DNA from: Candidatus Woesearchaeota archaeon
GTDB taxonomy: Archaea; Nanobdellota; Nanobdellia; Woesearchaeales; JAFGLG01
Direction: 5' to 3'
Length of the DNA stretch: 64,000 nt
Assembly (NCBI GenBank): GCA_016928155.1
Contig: JAFGLG010000005.1
Coordinates: 62,001-126,000 of the forward strand
In this document: piece by piece, positions 53,709-61,359 of the stretch
Position numbering within the stretch: position 1 is the first letter of the stretch
How the letters are laid out: each line of letters opens with the position of its first letter
Position numbers and translations under genes: made by a program
Notes under the pieces: model-generated
What the model was told of the DNA's origin: nothing
Databases searched by the model: none
Seen by the model: only the letters and a program-made list of their open reading frames with translations

Positions 53709-55079
53709 ATGAGAATACTATTGGTGTCATTGACAAAGGATTTCCTTAGAGCTGCAAAGCCGCACAAGCCAAAAGGCACAATCTTCTTGAGATTCCCATC
53801 ACTTGCACTGGCGAACATCGCTGCCCTCACCCCAAAAGAGGATAGGATAATTGTTGCTGATGAGCAGATCTCTCCTATAAATTATGATATTGAAGTTGAC
53901 TTGGTCGCAATCTCAGTCAATACATCGATTGCAGAAAGAGCCTATGAGATCGCTGATAGATTCAGAAAAAAAGGAGTCAAGGTTGTTTTTGGCGGGTTAC
54001 ATCCCAGTCTGATGCCAGACGAATCCCTGAAGCATGCAGATTCCATCATCATAGGAGATGCAGACGGCATGTGGGAGAAGATGCTGAAGGACCTCAAGGC
54101 AGGCAAGCTCAAGAAGAGATATATAAATGACCAGAAAAGAGACCTAGGATATCTGCCAATCCCCAAATGGGAGATATTCAAAGGCATGGGCTATGTCAAC
54201 ACCAACTTTGTCGAGACATCAAGAGGATGCCCGCATCACTGCAGGTTCTGCTCAACATCACCATTCTATCATCACAGGCACAGGACAAGACCGATACAGG
54301 ATGTGATCCGGGACATAAATAATGTGAAATCCTTCCCGAAAAAGTTCATCTTCTTTGTGGACGACAACATAATCGGGGACCGGGAGTATGCAAAAAAGCT
54401 CTTCAAGGCACTTATCCCGCTCAAGATATACTGGATCAGCCAGGCTACAGCGGATATAGGAGAAGATGAAGAGCTTGTCAGACTGGCAGCAAAAAGCGGC
54501 TGCTTCGGGCTGTTCCTCGGATTCGAATCAATATCAAAAGCCAATCTCGACGACATGGGAAAAGGGCATAACCACATCGCAAAGTACAAGAAAAGCATCG
54601 CGACACTGCACAAGCATGGCATCGGGATCGAAGCAGGATTCATATTCGGGTTCGACAAGGATGACAGGACAGTGTTCAGGCACACCCTTGATTTCCTGAA
54701 TGATACAAAGACAGACTCATTCCTTGCCATCTATCTTACCCCTATTCCAGGCACAGTGATGCACAAGGAATTCCGGAAACAGAAAAGGATAATATCTGAT
54801 GATTATCCCAAGTATGATTTCAGGCATATAGTATTCAAGCCGAAGAACATGACAGCACAGGAAGTGTATGATGGTGTGAGCTGGATAACAAGAAGATTCT
54901 ATTCAAAGAAAGCAGTCATCAGGAGGCTGTTCTACAGATCAGGCAGCTTCCTCTCAAGACCCTCAATCAGGAGGCTGCTTGGGGTGATAGGCCTGGTTGC
55001 CATCAGCGTCGGCTTCAGGAAAAGGATAAAAGACCTATCCAAAGACGGCACATTCCCCAGATCATTCCGGAATATTTAA
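53709..55079 (+). CDS. B12-binding-domain radical SAM protein (second)
   Basis: A 456-residue protein. An N-terminal cobalamin-binding-like domain (SVNTSIAERAYEIADRFRKK, VVFGGLHPSLMP) precedes a radical SAM core with CPHHCRFCST (about 180) and a C-terminal accessory region with HIVFKPKNMTAQE. Similar to hopanoid- or lipid-modifying and unknown archaeal enzymes; substrate unknown. It begins after TAAATAATC, likely leaderless. Confidence 0.82.
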   Translation: MRILLVSLTKDFLRAAKPHKPKGTIFLRFPSLALANIAALTPKEDRIIVADEQISPINYDIEVDLVAISVNTSIAERAYEIADRFRKKGVKVVFGGLHPSLMPDESLKHADSIIIGDADGMWEKMLKDLKAGKLKKRYINDQKRDLGYLPIPKWEIFKGMGYVNTNFVETSRGCPHHCRFCSTSPFYHHRHRTRPIQDVIRDINNVKSFPKKFIFFVDDNIIGDREYAKKLFKALIPLKIYWISQATADIGEDEELVRLAAKSGCFGLFLGFESISKANLDDMGKGHNHIAKYKKSIATLHKHGIGIEAGFIFGFDKDDRTVFRHTLDFLNDTKTDSFLAIYLTPIPGTVMHKEFRKQKRIISDDYPKYDFRHIVFKPKNMTAQEVYDGVSWITRRFYSKKAVIRRLFYRSGSFLSRPSIRRLLGVIGLVAISVGFRKRIKDLSKDGTFPRSFRNI

Positions 55080-55104
55080 ATAATAGCCTGTCCTTGGGTA
55101 TTGC

Positions 55105-55509
55105 ATGGCAGACAAAGAGGGGTTCTTCAAAGCACTGTTCTTGGTGGCTGCAATATATGATGTGATATTGGGGCTATTGTTCTTCTTTTTCTACAAGCCA
55201 GCCTACGCATACTTCAACATCACACTCCCAGTATATCCGATGTACCTGCAGATGGCAGCAGCGTTCGTCATAGCAATGGGAGTCGGTTATTACTTTGTCT
55301 TCAGAAACCTCTACAGGAACATCGACCTTGTGAAGCTCGGCATCGTCTACAAATTCGTGTACAGCGGATTGACAGGCTACTTCTATTTTGCAGACCTTGC
55401 CAATGTGACCTTCTTCTGGTTCGCAATAATCGACGCAATATTCCTGCTCTTGTTTGTGTGGTTCCTGGTGCATGCCAGCAAAGACGGCAGATACTCAAAA
55501 TGGAAATAG
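55105..55509 (+). CDS. Four-helix membrane protein
   Basis: A 134-residue protein with four hydrophobic segments and an aromatic-rich core (LLFFFFYKPAYAYF). It resembles small DoxX-like/unknown membrane proteins but is not assignable. The last codons overlap the next gene by 10 bases. Confidence 0.65.
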   Translation: MADKEGFFKALFLVAAIYDVILGLLFFFFYKPAYAYFNITLPVYPMYLQMAAAFVIAMGVGYYFVFRNLYRNIDLVKLGIVYKFVYSGLTGYFYFADLANVTFFWFAIIDAIFLLLFVWFLVHASKDGRYSKWK

Positions 55510-55895
55510 GGAAGAAAAATATATCTTTTGGATGGATCTGGATCCTAGTCGGACTCATTGTCGGAGCAGTCATGGGGATGTGGGCATTCAACGGGCCGAT
55601 TATCTCTCCTGTCGGGGATTACACAGCGCTTCCCAGAAGGATGCTGCGGCTATCTCACATCGCCTTTGTTGCGCTTGCAATCATCAACATACTGTATGGG
55701 TATGAGATTGATAAAGTAAAGCTCAAAGAAAAGATTAAAAGGATAGGCTCAATATGCATGATCATCGGAGCTGTCCTGATGCCACTGTTTCTGATTGCTG
55801 CAGTGTTCTTTGAGCCACTTAAATACCTGACAATGATCCCGGCAACACTTGTGATCCTCGCTGTGGCGATCATGGCTGTCGGACAAGTGAAATGA
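55500..55895 (+). CDS. Membrane protein, unknown
   Basis: A 131-residue protein with about four transmembrane helices and a central charged loop (YEIDKVKLKEKIKRI). ATG 55500 lies within the end of the preceding gene, implying coupling. Function unknown; an operon of two membrane proteins after the radical SAM gene suggests envelope work. Confidence 0.62.
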   Translation: MEIGKKNISFGWIWILVGLIVGAVMGMWAFNGPIISPVGDYTALPRRMLRLSHIAFVALAIINILYGYEIDKVKLKEKIKRIGSICMIIGAVLMPLFLIAAVFFEPLKYLTMIPATLVILAVAIMAVGQVK

Positions 55896-55900
55896 GTCCA

Positions 55901-56272
55901 CTATCTTCTCTTCTTGGACCAGCCAATAAGAAACAGAATCCCTATGAGGAAGGCAATCCCTGATATCTGTATGGCCCATGCCAGATAGTACCACTCAAAG
56001 CCTGACTTGATAGAAGTGATCAAAAGCAAAGTGATATAGATAATTCCTGCTAATATAAACGCAATTCCTCCCACAATCTCGTGCTTCCAGGATATCAACA
56101 ACACAATCAATAAGATAAATACTGGGATATTATGCATGAATAATGCCAGGATTGTCTGCCAGAAACCTGCACTCATCCCAAATACATCCAATGACATGAG
56201 AGCTAGGAATATGATGAATAAAATTGATAAAATCCTCGGTGTCCAGTAAATGAATTTGGATGTCTTCTTCAT
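55901..56272 (-). CDS. Four-helix membrane protein coupled to TspO
   Basis: A 123-residue protein with four transmembrane helices (MKKTSKFIYWTPRILSILFI onward) and a WKHE motif between helices 2 and 3; similar DUF membrane proteins are frequent in archaea and bacteria. It starts in the TspO stop (ATGA). Function unknown. Confidence 0.68.
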   Translation of the reverse strand: MKKTSKFIYWTPRILSILFIIFLALMSLDVFGMSAGFWQTILALFMHNIPVFILLIVLLISWKHEIVGGIAFILAGIIYITLLLITSIKSGFEWYYLAWAIQISGIAFLIGILFLIGWSKKRR

Positions 56273-56742
56273 GTTAGATTCAGTCTCCAGATATAGAAGT
56301 TCAGGACTGCAGCAAAAGAGACCCAGAGGATGTAGGGCACTAATAATAATGATGCTGTCCTTGAGATGGGGTAGAAAGAGATTATTGATGCCAGGATGAA
56401 TATCCAAAGGATTATTATTTCTATAAAGGCATAAAAAGGCGACTGGAGCCCGAAGAAGAGGATGGACCACAATGTGTTGAGGACAAGCTGGATCCCGAAG
56501 ATGATGATCGCTATCTTGGCAGCCTTTGTGCTCAGGCCAAGATTCCAGATAAGATAAAGGGAGATGCCCATCATGACAAACAATGTAATCCAGACAGGGC
56601 CGAATATCCAGTTAGGAGGATTGAATGCTGGTTTCTTGATTGCTGCATACCAAGTCGGGATTGAAGATGAAGTGAAGATAGAGCCTATAATGCCAGCAAG
56701 CTGGCATACTACAAGTGAGATTATGAGCTTTGTCCAGTTCAT
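56269..56742 (-). CDS. tspO: TspO/MBR family membrane protein
   Basis: A 157-residue five-helix protein with the family motifs WYAAIKKPAFNPPNWIFGPVW and a W/N-rich helix (LNTLWSILFFGLQSP, WVSFAAVLNFYIW). TspO binds porphyrins and sterol-like ligands and affects tetrapyrrole handling. TATA ATTTATATAC at about 56764-56774 implies a leaderless mRNA from ATG 56742. Confidence 0.9.
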   Translation of the reverse strand: MNWTKLIISLVVCQLAGIIGSIFTSSSIPTWYAAIKKPAFNPPNWIFGPVWITLFVMMGISLYLIWNLGLSTKAAKIAIIIFGIQLVLNTLWSILFFGLQSPFYAFIEIIILWIFILASIISFYPISRTASLLLVPYILWVSFAAVLNFYIWRLNLT

Positions 56743-56925
56743 AGAAGGCAATAATCATGCTGGGTATATAAATTTAGTGATGCAGGAGACTGATATTACC
56801 CCCATAGATATTATCAGTCTTTTATTCATTTTGGGCACATATCCATCATGGACCTGCTTGATAACAGCAGAGTGTTGCTTATGATTGCTGTAAAATGAAA
56901 TTTTTGAATTGCTAAAAACAAAAAA

Positions 56926-57777
56926 AAGAGGGGGATTTTACTAAAAAGATTTATATATGAATTGTTGCAATTAAATTATATAATGAATAATACAGAACCA
57001 CTTCCTTTTTACAAAGAACCATTATATTATACTGGATTAGTTGCTCTTATCGGAATCGGTTTAGTTATTTATTCTATTGTTGGAAATAATGTTTCTTCAA
57101 ATCTAATGGTTCCTTCCGTCGTTGTAGCTTTTATTTTTGGAGCAGCAACATATTTTATGTGGAACACAAGATGTCCGCATTGTAAAAGACCTTTCTCTAA
57201 AAAAGAACAAAGAGAATGGGAAGAAGATTTAGGTATTAAAAAAGAACCATATAGATATTATTCAAAAGTTTACAAGTATTCTGATGGAACAACTGAAAAT
57301 GTTCCTGGAAGTGAAAAAACAATAATGCGAGATAGAAAGTATGATAAGCATTATTATATATGTAAAAAATGTGAATATGGCTCTGATAAAGAGTGGAACG
57401 AAGAAAAAGGTCAATGGTTAGGAGAAGCACCAAAACCCCAATACATTAAGAAAAAAGGAAGTTCGATGAATTTAGGATTTGATGACGAAAAGGAATCAAA
57501 TAGAAAAGTTAGAGTTCCAATAAAGAAGAGTGTTCAAAGAGAATTATTTAATAGGGCAGACAATGCTTGTCAGTTATGTGGAGAAAATAAAAGACAATTA
57601 CACATTCATCACATAGATAAAAATCCATCAAATAATAGCAAGAGTAATTTAATTGTGGTTTGTGCAGGTTGTCATTCTATTGCTGAATCTTTGACAAAAA
57701 TACAACTTCAAAATTCTGCACAAAAACCTTATAGAAAATCTAAAACAATCAACATATACAAGTAAAATCCCCCTCTT
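56926..57777. repeat. Inverted repeat bracketing the HNH module
   Basis: AAGAGGGGGATTTTACT at 56926-56942 and its exact complement at 57761-57777 (17 of 17). The left arm lies just upstream of the TATA box and the right arm includes the stop codon of the HNH gene. The repeat differs in sequence from the other modules' repeats. Confidence 0.85.
56983..57765 (+). CDS. Membrane-anchored HNH-nuclease-like protein
   Basis: A 260-residue protein. Two N-terminal transmembrane helices (about 15-58) are followed by a zinc ribbon (CPHC and CKKC) and a C-terminal HNH domain (NACQLCGENKRQLHIHHIDK, NLIVVCAGCH) with complete CxxC/HH ligands. HNH domains cut DNA or RNA; membrane tethering is unusual and could indicate a defence effector. 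AT-rich codon use (AAA, TTA, GAA) contrasts with neighbours. TATA ATTTATATA (56949-56957) about 26 bases upstream predicts a leaderless mRNA. Confidence 0.78.
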   Translation: MNNTEPLPFYKEPLYYTGLVALIGIGLVIYSIVGNNVSSNLMVPSVVVAFIFGAATYFMWNTRCPHCKRPFSKKEQREWEEDLGIKKEPYRYYSKVYKYSDGTTENVPGSEKTIMRDRKYDKHYYICKKCEYGSDKEWNEEKGQWLGEAPKPQYIKKKGSSMNLGFDDEKESNRKVRVPIKKSVQRELFNRADNACQLCGENKRQLHIHHIDKNPSNNSKSNLIVVCAGCHSIAESLTKIQLQNSAQKPYRKSKTINIYK

Positions 57778-57905
57778 AGTTCTTCGAACATTTACACTCA
57801 CTTCGTTCGAAATTTATATACGCAATTCAAAAACTCAATGGGACATTGCACTTTGGGACTTCGTCCACACCCTCATTTAACAGCACCCGATGTTATATTA
57901 ATTGA

Positions 57906-57955
57906 CCCGAGCCGATAGGCGAGAGCACAGCGAGGTCGAAGCGAAGCCGAAGAAG
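57906..57955. repeat. CGAAGCGAAG-type dispersed repeat, copy 1
   Basis: A GC-rich 50-base segment ending GTCGAAGCGAAGCCGAAGAAG, located directly beside the left arm of the transglutaminase-like module. An almost identical segment occurs at 58520-58567. GC content contrasts sharply with the surroundings. Confidence 0.7.
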
Positions 57956-58496
57956 TTATTTTTAAGTGTGCGTTATCTTATAGGATTAAATTTTATTGAA
58001 TCAAAACCAGAACCATATTGACCATAATTTATTCCAAATTGATAATTCCAAGGATCAAGATAAATCTTTTTTTTATCTGAAACTTTAATTTCCAAATATC
58101 GGTGTGGTGCAATATACCAAGAATTAGTTAATTTAATTTGAATATCTTTATCATTAAAAAGACCGCTTTTTACTGCCATAATTCTCAACAAATAATTCAT
58201 AGTAGTGCAATGCATATATCCTTTTGTTTGAATTATTTTATTAAGGTCTTTTTGATATAATCTAGAAAATTTACAAAATAAATTAATTCTACTTCCACCC
58301 CAATTATTTACAATGTAATAAAAAGACTTTTTCAAAAATTCTTCCTTGTCTTTTGATTTGGAAAATTCCTTAATTTTGTCATCAAGTTCTTTTGGAATTT
58401 TACTTGGAATCGGAATTTTTTTGAATAAATTTGGAATCATATTAATTCTTAAATGTCTCTGGTTAATAAATCTTCTGCTAGCACACTAAAAAATAA
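57956..58496. repeat. Inverted repeat bracketing the transglutaminase-like module
   Basis: TTATTTTTAAGTGTGC at 57956-57971 and GCACACTAAAAAATAA at 58481-58496 (15 of 16 complementary). The left arm ends just before the stop codon (57973); the right arm is 40 bases upstream of the start. Confidence 0.8.
57973..58440 (-). CDS. Transglutaminase-like (papain-fold) cassette protein
   Basis: A 155-residue protein with a possible Cys-His-Asp triad: Cys in MHCTTMNYLLRIMAVKSG (about 79), His in APHRYLEIKV (about 114) and Asp in IYLDPWNYQ (about 129). No signal peptide. AT-rich codon use. The ATG at 58440 lies about 25 bases below a TATTAA-like box, leaderless. It is one module in the cassette-like array. 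Confidence 0.65.
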   Translation of the reverse strand: MIPNLFKKIPIPSKIPKELDDKIKEFSKSKDKEEFLKKSFYYIVNNWGGSRINLFCKFSRLYQKDLNKIIQTKGYMHCTTMNYLLRIMAVKSGLFNDKDIQIKLTNSWYIAPHRYLEIKVSDKKKIYLDPWNYQFGINYGQYGSGFDSIKFNPIR

Positions 58497-58514
58497 TTGA
58501 GTTTAATCACTGTC
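58496..58514 (-). repeat. Cassette junction motif, site 1
   Basis: ATTGAGTTTAATCACTGTC begins exactly at the outer end of the transglutaminase module repeat arm. It matches sites 2 and 3 (common form ATTG, 4-5 bases, ATCACTGTTC). The whole inter-module site is about 73 bases (58496-58568). Confidence 0.75.
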
Positions 58515-58519
58515 AAGTT

Positions 58520-58567
58520 CCCCGAGCGAAGCGAGAGGACAGCGTGGTCGAAGCGAAGCCGAAGAAG
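58520..58567. repeat. CGAAGCGAAG-type dispersed repeat, copy 2
   Basis: A near copy of the segment at 57906-57955, again ending GTCGAAGCGAAGCCGAAGAAG directly next to a module repeat arm (58569). Confidence 0.7.
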
Positions 58568-58568
58568 C

Positions 58569-59205
58569 TGAAAAAGTGCGCCGTCATTGAGCTATCACTG
58601 TACCATGCCATATTTCTTATTCTTTGCAGTCATCTTAAGAAAATATTCCAGTCTCTTCTTAAAAAGTCCAGGGCGAGTTCTGGCTCCTTCTATCCATTCA
58701 ATACGAATACGTTTGTATGACTCAGGGAATCTCCGGAAGTTCTCCCAAGTCTTTTTGTCTTCCTTTAATAATCTTAGAATATCTGCTTTGATTATACATT
58801 TTGAATCTTTCAAAGAATCATCAAACACGTGTTCAACAGCATTGAGACCATCAACTGTCATTTTTTTTTGTTTGATAAGCCTATGGATGCGTTCCTTGTT
58901 CATTTGTGAAAGCACACTATTCGGTTTTCTTGGAGAAAATCTTTGTGCAAATTTTTCTTTGTCTATGCTTTTTTGGATACTATCTATCCAGCCATAGCAA
59001 AGTGCCTCTTCAACAGCATCATTGTAAGGAATCCTTTTCTTGCCAGACGATTTCCTATAATAAATGAGCCAGATCTCTTTTTCTTTATTATGGTTAGCGA
59101 GCCATGAACGCCATTTTTTTCTATCAGTCACATACAGTGTTTTTCCTAACTCCATGTTATCTTAAGAGGTTATCACATATATAAAACATTCGGCGCACTT
59201 TTTCA
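58569..59205. repeat. Inverted repeat bracketing the YdeI-like module
   Basis: TGAAAAAGTGCGCCG at 58569-58583 and its exact complement at 59191-59205 (15 of 15). Left arm 12 bases beyond the stop; right arm 36 bases upstream of the start and 5 bases from the TATA box. Confidence 0.85.
58595..59155 (-). CDS. YdeI/OmdA (bacteriocin-protection) family protein
   Basis: A 186-residue protein with the YdeI pattern: TDRKKWRSWLANHNKEKEIW, KRIPYNDAVEEALCYGWIDS, and AQRFSPRKPNSVLSQMNKER. These bacterial proteins are linked to bacteriocin or antibiotic tolerance; mechanism unknown. It is rare in archaea, so transfer is likely. AT-rich; TATA (59177-59186) about 25 bases upstream implies a leaderless mRNA. 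Confidence 0.85.
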   Translation of the reverse strand: MELGKTLYVTDRKKWRSWLANHNKEKEIWLIYYRKSSGKKRIPYNDAVEEALCYGWIDSIQKSIDKEKFAQRFSPRKPNSVLSQMNKERIHRLIKQKKMTVDGLNAVEHVFDDSLKDSKCIIKADILRLLKEDKKTWENFRRFPESYKRIRIEWIEGARTRPGLFKKRLEYFLKMTAKNKKYGMVQ

Positions 59206-59225
59206 ATTGCAATCAATCACTGTTC
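59206..59225 (-). repeat. Cassette junction motif, site 2
   Basis: ATTGCAATCAATCACTGTTC begins at the base after the right arm of the YdeI-like module. The inter-module site is about 75 bases (59206-59280) and contains TGCC-TTC-GGCA on the minus strand. Confidence 0.75.
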
Positions 59226-59280
59226 TCTCCTTTTAGGGATTGATTTTTAATACGATGCCGAAGGCAATATTTCAGAGTTG

Positions 59281-59795
59281 AGGAGCCAGCCATAATTAGA
59301 TACAACCTAATAATCTTACAACATCTCCGTTTTCACTTACATCAAAAACAGTCTGAATTCTCCACTTTTGATCATCTTCTGAAAACCAAGAAGCAGTTAC
59401 TTTCCAATACTTTGTTCCTTCATACAGACCGTGAACTGTTGCATTCTCAAATCTCCAGTTATTACCATATCCAAAAATGTCTTCATCATTATCCTTGGCC
59501 CAAGAGATATAGTTGTTGAATACTTGCTCAACATCTTTGTCTTTACTTACGACAATTTCTGAATCATAATCCACCCGAACACCCACAATACATTCGGTTA
59601 TTTCAGAAAAATCTTCACCAATCGGCGGGATATCCCATTTTTCCTTCTGCATACAACCAACAATCAAGAGTAAACATAATATGGCAACAATCCCAATAAA
59701 TGGATATTTATTTTTCATCATAAGTATTGTAAAGACAGGATTTTATAAATGTATTGATAAAGTCAAATTGAGTTAAAGATAAAGGCCGGGCTCCT
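59281..59795. repeat. Imperfect inverted repeat bracketing the lipoprotein module
   Basis: AGGAGCCAGCC at 59281-59291 and GGCCGGGCTCCT at 59784-59795: a 7-bp perfect core extended by four bases with one gap. Weaker than the other modules but in the same positions relative to stop and start. Confidence 0.5.
59296..59721 (-). CDS. Lipoprotein of the cassette array
   Basis: A 141-residue protein with a signal peptide and lipobox LIVGC near 23. The mature part is acidic with a beta-rich C-terminal half (TKYWKVTASWFSEDDQKWRI). No known family. TATA ATTTATAAAA (about 59741-59750) implies a leaderless mRNA. Confidence 0.65.
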   Translation of the reverse strand: MMKNKYPFIGIVAILCLLLIVGCMQKEKWDIPPIGEDFSEITECIVGVRVDYDSEIVVSKDKDVEQVFNNYISWAKDNDEDIFGYGNNWRFENATVHGLYEGTKYWKVTASWFSEDDQKWRIQTVFDVSENGDVVRLLGCI

Positions 59796-59797
59796 GG

Positions 59798-59817
59798 ATT
59801 GAATATCATTCCTGTTC
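59798..59817 (-). repeat. Cassette junction motif, site 3
   Basis: ATTGAATATCATTCCTGTTC begins two bases after the lipoprotein module arm; 11 or more positions match sites 1 and 2. The site to the next arm is 118 bases (59798-59915) with no gene. Confidence 0.65.
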
Positions 59818-59927
59818 TTCTTTTTCCATAAGAAAGTGTGGAAAATTGCGTCCGCAGAGTCGGAAAAGAGGGCGTTCTATCAAGCGAACAAAGTGAGCAA
59901 TCAAGACACAGAATCAAAGGGCAATTT

Positions 59928-60674
59928 CTATTTTTGTGCTTTAGAATTCTTCCAAATGAATTCAAACTGGGATTTTTCAGTATCAACTATGTCTTTATTT
60001 TCAATCATTACACCTATTATATTATCTGCTTTCATTGTCATTATTGCTATTTTGTTATTATATATGAAATTAGAGGTAGTTATCTTGAAATTAGCTGGTA
60101 AAAATCTCACTTCACGCAATGCTTCTTTTCCAGTTCTTTTATAATAAATCATTTTAGCTGTTTTTTGGTTCAAGATTCTTGTTTTAATTTTGTTCTCAAT
60201 TCTTTTTTTAATCCAATGAGGGAAATAGAATTGTAAGGTCTCAAGAATATCTGCTGAGCTTAACTGCAATAATTCTCTTGGTTTATCTTTAATAATCATA
60301 TCAAGAATTGTCTTCAATCCTGTTTTTCCTTCATAAACTGTTATTTCTGGTTTTTCCATAACAGACATCTTCATATCTATCAAATCAGGCAAGATTGATT
60401 CAATTTTGGTTTTCTTTTCTTCTAAAATATTAATTAATTCACTGGGATCAACAGCTTCAAAATACTTAATACCAGATTTGATAACATGACTAACTAATCC
60501 TTTTTCTATTAATGATCTTAACACAGCATAAGTTGTTTCTCTCAGAATATTTGCTTTTTTTGCGATTTCATTAACTTTTGAGGTGCCTATCTTTAAATTT
60601 GCCAAATATACTCTTGTCTCTTTTTCTGTCAGTCCAAAATCCTCTAAATTATTTATTATCTTAGGTTCTTCCAT
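59928..60674 (-). CDS. TrmB-family transcription regulator
   Basis: A 248-residue protein. N-terminal winged helix (EDFGLTEKETRVYLANLKIG, NILRETTYAVLRSLIEKGLV), coiled dimerisation helix, and a C-terminal effector domain (EITVYEGKTGLKTILDMIIK) of TrmB type. Such regulators usually sense sugars or metabolites. It is divergent from the kinase-HAD pair and probably controls it from the 106-base gap. Confidence 0.88.
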   Translation of the reverse strand: MEEPKIINNLEDFGLTEKETRVYLANLKIGTSKVNEIAKKANILRETTYAVLRSLIEKGLVSHVIKSGIKYFEAVDPSELINILEEKKTKIESILPDLIDMKMSVMEKPEITVYEGKTGLKTILDMIIKDKPRELLQLSSADILETLQFYFPHWIKKRIENKIKTRILNQKTAKMIYYKRTGKEALREVRFLPANFKITTSNFIYNNKIAIMTMKADNIIGVMIENKDIVDTEKSQFEFIWKNSKAQK

Positions 60675-60780
60675 ACTTTTTGATAATATTTGCTTGTATT
60701 TAAGTCTTTCTATTTTGTAGTAAATTATTTACAACAAATATTAATATACCTGTATATGTTATTCATATTAGGTAATAAAA

Positions 60781-61359
60781 ATGAAAATTCCAAAAAACAC
60801 AAGGGTATTCATATTTGAAGGAATAAGTGGTGCAGGTAAAAGCACGATAAAGAAAGAACTTTATGATCATTTCAGAGATAAAAATATCTATACATTTACA
60901 GATGAACAGCTGTTATTTAACTATACCCACGTTCATATACCAAACGTATCAGAGATTAGATTAAGATTTTATCAAGTTTTTTTAGATTATGTTAATGATA
61001 CCTTAAAAAAAGATTCAAACGCAATATTCATACTAGAAAGATTTCATATTTCAGCAAGAGTATTAGAATGGGAATTTAATAAAGATTTTGAAGAAAATTA
61101 TTCTAAAGTTATTTCAAAATTGAAGAAGCTTCCCTGTCATGTCATTGTACCTGTTTTAGAAGAATCTGAGATTGAAGAAAAATCTGCTCATAAAGAGAGA
61201 TTCAAAGATAGTTTTCTGGATTTTCAATGGAGATTGTATTTAGAGGAAAAAATGAAATTAAGAGGTTTTCCAAATATTGAATCTTTGTACATAGATGAAC
61301 AAAGAAAAGTTTTGGCTGCTATAAAAGAGCAAGATATACCCCATTCAATAATAAAATGA
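60781..61359 (+). CDS. P-loop kinase (thymidylate/deoxynucleoside kinase-like)
   Basis: A 192-residue kinase with Walker A EGISGAGKSTIKKEL (about 14-22), an LERFHIS segment resembling the (D/E)RY/F-H motif (about 86) of thymidylate/deoxynucleoside kinases, and a lid-like KSAHKERFKDS. The first residues MKIPKNTRVFIF form the start of strand 1. AT-rich. It overlaps the HAD-like gene by ATGA. Substrate unknown; nucleoside or small metabolite phosphorylation is likely. Confidence 0.75.
   Translation: MKIPKNTRVFIFEGISGAGKSTIKKELYDHFRDKNIYTFTDEQLLFNYTHVHIPNVSEIRLRFYQVFLDYVNDTLKKDSNAIFILERFHISARVLEWEFNKDFEENYSKVISKLKKLPCHVIVPVLEESEIEEKSAHKERFKDSFLDFQWRLYLEEKMKLRGFPNIESLYIDEQRKVLAAIKEQDIPHSIIK

Noticed and set aside
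56740-56925. Possible small gene before the HNH module
   Set aside because: Short Cys/Thr-rich frame without ribosome site; the stretch is explained by the tspO promoter on the other strand.
57880-59930. Canonical bacterial attC sites
   Set aside because: Only one isolated GTTAAAT (minus strand, about 57884-57890) fits GTTRRRY; the repeated junction reads TCAAT instead, so a standard integron label is not justified.
59708-59986. Minus-strand 92-codon frame between lipoprotein and TrmB
   Set aside because: Covers a junction site and the lipoprotein promoter; no coding pattern.
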